DNA of 35,612 nucleotides from Asaia bogorensis (GTDB lineage Bacteria > Pseudomonadota > Alphaproteobacteria > Acetobacterales > Acetobacteraceae). Within the stretch, counting starts at the first letter, position 1; each line of letters begins with the position of its first letter. Where the stretch lies: assembly GCA_945868845.1 (NCBI GenBank), contig CAMBMS010000025.1, forward strand, positions 1 through 35,612. Direction: 5' to 3'. Under the pieces are notes generated by a model. The model did not search any database. It was not told the origin of the DNA and saw only the letters and a program-made list of their open reading frames with translations. The position numbers were made by a program, and so were the translations under genes. Shown here one piece after another: positions 32,637 to 35,612 of this stretch.

Positions 32637-32660
32637 TTTTGGGGTGTTGGTGACTCTAAG

Positions 32661-32684
32661 TGGGACAGGTCCGGCGCTGTCCCA
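32661..32684. repeat. inverted repeat at operon / IS1380 boundary
   Basis: TGGGACAG (32661-32668) and CTGTCCCA (32677-32684) are perfect eight-base arms around GTCCGGCG, nested inside TTGGTG (32647-32652) and CACCAA (32692-32697). It lies 25 bases past the CoA-transferase stop. It could be the operon terminator or part of the IS1380 left end. Confidence 0.4.
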
Positions 32685-32810
32685 AAATCCCCACCAAAGA
32701 GCCTGAAGCCTTTTATCCCGGATTTCCCAGATGAACGACAATATAGTTGTACGAATCATCTGAATCTACCATGAGTATCAAGACGTTGTGTCTGTCATGG
32801 TGGTGAGTTC

Positions 32811-33925
32811 ATGGAACACCCAGCGGGTGAATCGGATGATGGCTCTCTGCGAGTCGATTTCGACCGTCGCCTGAAGCTGGAATTCCATGGCAGCCGCATC
32901 ACCTCCGACGCCGGCATCCTGGTCCACCGAGAACTGGATGACGCGCTTGGCCTCACTGATCTCGCAACTGCGGTGCTGTCGGAAAGCCGCCGTGGCAAGA
33001 ATACCCGCCACCTGCTGACTGGGCTGTTTCGGCAGTCCGTGTTCAGTCGTCTCGCCGGCTATGAGGACGTGAACGACGCAGATCGCCTGGCGCATGATCC
33101 GGCGATGCGTGCCGTGGTCGACCGCAGCGGGTTGGATCGTCGTGCCGCCTCGACCAGTCAGATGGGCCGTTTCGAGACCGGATGGTTGACCAGCGAGGCC
33201 AACCTCACGGCATTGAGTGATCTGTCCGGCGCCTGGATCGATCGGGTGCACGGGCGCAGGCCGCACACGACGATCGTGCTCGATATGGACAGCAGCGTCA
33301 GTGAAACCCATGGCGCGCAGGAGGGCACCGCCTACAACGGGTATTTCGCCTGCATGTGCTACCACCCGCTGTTCGTGTAGTTCGGCGATCTGGAGCGGTG
33401 TAGCCTGCGGTCCGGCAACGTGCACAGTGCCGATAGCTGGCGCGAGATGCTGGAGCCGGTGGTGGCGCGTTACCGGCACAAGATGAAGCGCCGCTACTTC
33501 CGCGGCGACGCCGCCTTCGCCAATCCGGAGATCTACGCGTTTCTCGAAGCCGAGGCTTACAAATACACCATCCGCCTTCCCACCAACGCGGTCCTTCAGC
33601 AACGCATCGGCTGGCTGCTGAAACGTCCTGTCGGTCGCCCGCCCAACGAGGTGCGCCGATATTATGCCAGCTTCAGCTACCAGGCCGCGTCATGGACCAA
33701 GCCCCGTCGGGTGGTGGCGAAGGTCGAGTGGCATCCCGGTGAGTTGCATCCGCGCGTCGGCTTCATCGTCACCAACATGACCCGCCCAGCCGAGAGGGTG
33801 GTGATGTTCTACAACCATCGCGGCACGGCGGAGCAGTGGATCAAGGAAGGCAAGAACGCCGTCACCTAGACGCGCCTATCATGCCAAAGTTTCAAGGCGA
33901 ATGCCGTGCGGCTGCAATTGCATGC
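32811..33925 (+). pseudogene. IS1380-family transposase, nonsense-mutated and truncated
   Basis: A DDE transposase of the IS1380 family in one frame with two stops. It begins MEHPAGESDDGSLRVDFDRR, has GSRITSDAGILVHRELDDAL, a first aspartate region TTIVLDMDSSVSETHGAQEG, and CYHPLFV followed by TAG (33378-33380). It continues through GNVHSADSW, FRGDAAFANPEIYAFLE and EQWIKEGKNAVT, a second TAG (33867-33869) where tryptophan is usual, and ends at RLQLHA. Here the IS3 element begins. The C-terminal domain (about 60-70 residues) is missing. Left-end sequence may reach back to about 32660-32700. Non-functional. Confidence 0.85.
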
Positions 33926-33979
33926 TGAAGTTCCCCCGATTTCGTGGACACCCGAACATTTGTGTTCCAGGAGTCCGCA

Positions 33980-34294
33980 ATGGCCAGAAAGTGCGCACCG
34001 TTCACGCCTGAGTTCCGTCGTCAGATGATCGATCTGGTTCGATCCGGACGAAGTCCGGAGAGCCTCGCCAAGGAGTTTGAGCCGACGGCCCAGACGATCC
34101 GCAACTGGGTCGCACAGACCGGTCGTGACGATGGCAGCCGCGACGACGGTTTGAAGACCGACGAGCGCGACGAGATCAATCGTCTGCGGCGTGAGAACCG
34201 TCATCTCAAAGTGGAGCGCGACATCCTCTCAAAAGCCGCGGCCTGGTTCGCTCGGGAGACGGATGTGATCCCGCCGAAGGGTTCAAATTCGTGA
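33980..34294 (+). CDS. IS3-family transposase OrfA
   Basis: A 104-residue helix-turn-helix protein: MARKCAPFTPEFRRQMIDLV, the recognition region SLAKEFEPTAQTIRNWVAQ, and a coiled-coil stretch EINRLRRENRHLKVERDIL. The ATG at 33980 has AGGAG at the right distance; an upstream in-frame ATG (33944) lies in the terminal repeat. Its stop overlaps the orfB GTG, and orfB is in the -1 frame, consistent with frameshift or coupled translation of the OrfAB transposase. Confidence 0.9.
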   Translation: MARKCAPFTPEFRRQMIDLVRSGRSPESLAKEFEPTAQTIRNWVAQTGRDDGSRDDGLKTDERDEINRLRRENRHLKVERDILSKAAAWFARETDVIPPKGSNS

Positions 34295-35361
34295 CAGCGC
34301 ATCAGGCCGATTTTAACATCGCCACCATGTGCCGTGTGCTGGGCATATCCAGCAGCGGTTACTATGCGTGGGTAAAACGCGCGCCATCCCGACGTTCGCA
34401 AGACAACACAGCACTGACCAAAAAGGTGCGGACGATCCACGCGGTCTCACGCGGAACCTACGGTGCGCCACGCGTTCATGCCGAGCTTGCTGCGGAAGGC
34501 ATTCCGGCGAGCAGGAACCGCGTCGCGCGGGTGATGCGTGAGGCGAACATTGTCGGCGTCAGCCGGCGCAAGTTCGTGGTGACGACGGTGCGCGACGGCG
34601 GGCGGCAAGCGCCCGATCTGGTCGACCGTGCGTTCACGGCGGATGCGCCGAATGTGCTGTGGGTAGCTGATATCACGTATGTCCCGACGTGGATGGGCTT
34701 CCTGTATCTGGCGGTCGTGCTCGATGTCTTCAGTCGCCGGATCGTCGGTTGGTCGATGTCGACCACGCTGCACGTGACGGTCGTGCTGGACGCGTTGAGC
34801 ATGGCGCTGACGATGCGCCGTCCGAGAGGCGTTATTCATCACTCGGATCAAGGCTCGCAGTACACGTCGATCGAGTTCGGCAACAGCTGCCGCAAGGCGG
34901 GCGTGCGGCCATCGATGGGCTCGGTCGGTGACTGCTACGACAATGCGATGGCAGAGAGTTTCTTCGCCACGCTGGAATGCGAGTTGCTGGATAGGAGCAG
35001 CTTCAAAACCCACACGCAGGCGCGCAACGCCGTCTTCGACTTCATCGAAGGCTTCTACAATCCGCAGCGCCGGCACTCTTCGCTCGGTTACGTCTCGCCG
35101 GTGGCATTCGAGCGCAAACACGGGGCGTGTGCGGCTTCCCCCGACGCACTCGATCCTGCCGCCGTGCTCGGGGCCCTCAAGGCCAAGCCCTCGCGGGCGC
35201 CTGAAGCACGCGGCCTTGACCGCCCCTCCGCGCGACGGCGTGCTGAATGTCCGGGCCGGGACGAAAGGATGGGCTCCGCAGGGGCCGAACAAAAGGATCC
35301 CACCAGCAGGCACGAAGAACAGGAAGAAATAAGCAATATGAAGTCAGATAGAGTAGCCTGA
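34291..35361 (+). CDS. IS3-family transposase OrfB (DDE integrase core)
   Basis: A 356-residue catalytic protein. HTH_21-like N-terminus (MCRVLGISSSGYYAWVKRAP), then the rve core with the three acids in VADITYV, HHSDQGSQYTS and YDNAMAESFFATLE, and the ending FYNPQRRHSSLGYVSPVAFE. It begins with GTG at 34291 inside the orfA stop (GTGA). After the usual end of the family, about 80 extra Ala/Arg/Glu-rich residues run to 35361, an unusual tail that is probably read-through of the IS end region. All catalytic residues are present, so the element may be active. Confidence 0.92.
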   Translation: MTAHQADFNIATMCRVLGISSSGYYAWVKRAPSRRSQDNTALTKKVRTIHAVSRGTYGAPRVHAELAAEGIPASRNRVARVMREANIVGVSRRKFVVTTVRDGGRQAPDLVDRAFTADAPNVLWVADITYVPTWMGFLYLAVVLDVFSRRIVGWSMSTTLHVTVVLDALSMALTMRRPRGVIHHSDQGSQYTSIEFGNSCRKAGVRPSMGSVGDCYDNAMAESFFATLECELLDRSSFKTHTQARNAVFDFIEGFYNPQRRHSSLGYVSPVAFERKHGACAASPDALDPAAVLGALKAKPSRAPEARGLDRPSARRRAECPGRDERMGSAGAEQKDPTSRHEEQEEISNMKSDRVA

Positions 35362-35401
35362 TCCCAAGATCTCAACTGTCCACGGAAATGGGGTAGGTCC
35401 A

Positions 35402-35612
35402 TGTGACCCCTAGGACGCAGGTGTCGGGTCACGTTGGTATCATCCCCCCCTTGGGGTAATTTTGAGCGAATGGCAGGGTGTCCAAAATCCGACACTGTCC
35501 TTCTAGACGAACGATATGCACACAGTGCTTGAGTGCCTTTTCACGTTCACGACGGCTTGGAATGTTAAAGGTGGCCAGTCGAATTTGTAGGCGATTAGCT
35601 ATCACACCCCTA
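35402..35612. other. unassigned right edge
   Basis: About 210 bases after the IS3 end. It holds GTGACCC (35403-35409) and GGGTCAC (35426-35432) as a perfect inverted pair, and GTGTC/GACAC at 35478-35495. A leftward frame open from the edge to 35429 (about 60 codons, including RLATFNIPSRREREKALKHC) has no family I recognise and may be part of a gene outside. It does not continue the interrupted IS1380 element. Confidence 0.35.

Larger units (their letters stand above)
33926..35401 (+). mobile_element. IS3-family insertion sequence, apparently complete
   Basis: About 1476 bases bounded by imperfect inverted repeats. The left end begins TGAAGTTCCCCCGATTTCGT and the right end, read on the other strand, TGGACCTACCCCATTTCCGT; both share the CGTGGACA block. 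It carries orfA and orfB in the usual order and frames. It starts exactly where IS1380 similarity ends. The flanking triplets (TGC left, TGT right) are not a target duplication, and the missing IS1380 part does not resume on the right. Confidence 0.82.

Noticed and set aside
35429-35611. leftward open frame at the right edge as a named gene fragment
   Set aside because: Too short and without a family I recognise; left as unassigned.
1-35612. CRISPR arrays, rRNA, riboswitches, phage structural genes
   Set aside because: No regularly spaced repeats, rRNA sequence, aptamer-like leaders or phage proteins were found on reading both strands.

Overview
The window is a high-GC stretch, probably from an alphaproteobacterium. 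Acetobacteraceae would fit the codon use, the IS1380-type transposase and the mix of dehydrogenases, but no rRNA or marker gene fixes the taxon. It reads as ordinary chromosome on the left that grades into a catabolic accessory region broken up by insertion-sequence debris.

Left part (1-11.6 kb). A cut-off IS3-family element lies at the edge. Next come tRNA-Ser(GCU) with a clear promoter and terminator, and recQ. A rightward run follows: a family-3 solute-binding protein without a signal peptide, a zinc alcohol dehydrogenase, a zinc-free MDR reductase, an M20 amidohydrolase and an SDR. The overlapping cydD-cydC pair, which matures cytochrome bd, comes next. A small YkuD L,D-transpeptidase faces it.

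Middle (11.7-17.6 kb). An HpaB-type flavin monooxygenase is transcribed away from a GMC oxidoreductase and a TauD-type dioxygenase. A leftward quinone oxidoreductase then overlaps a dead MmgE/PrpD gene by four bases.

IS graveyard (17.6-20.4 kb). Remnants of IS1380, ISNCY and IS6 transposases, and possibly an IS3 orfA, surround an intact but orphan branched-chain-type solute-binding protein.

Right catabolic block (20.5-32.6 kb). It holds two CaiB/BaiF CoA-transferases, a SnoaL-like protein, the overlapping pair DUF4387-AtuA (DUF1446), two luciferase-like flavin monooxygenases, an alpha/beta hydrolase with cysteine at the nucleophile position, an NMT1-type binding protein, an SDR, an acyl-CoA dehydrogenase and a VOC protein. 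A plausible reading is uptake, flavin oxygenation, hydrolysis, CoA transfer and CoA-ester dehydrogenation of an unidentified, perhaps branched or terpenoid acid. The substrate cannot be read from the sequence. No regulator gene was recognised in the window.

Right edge (32.6-35.6 kb). An IS1380 transposase gene with two nonsense codons is truncated by an apparently intact IS3-family element. A short unassigned stretch follows.
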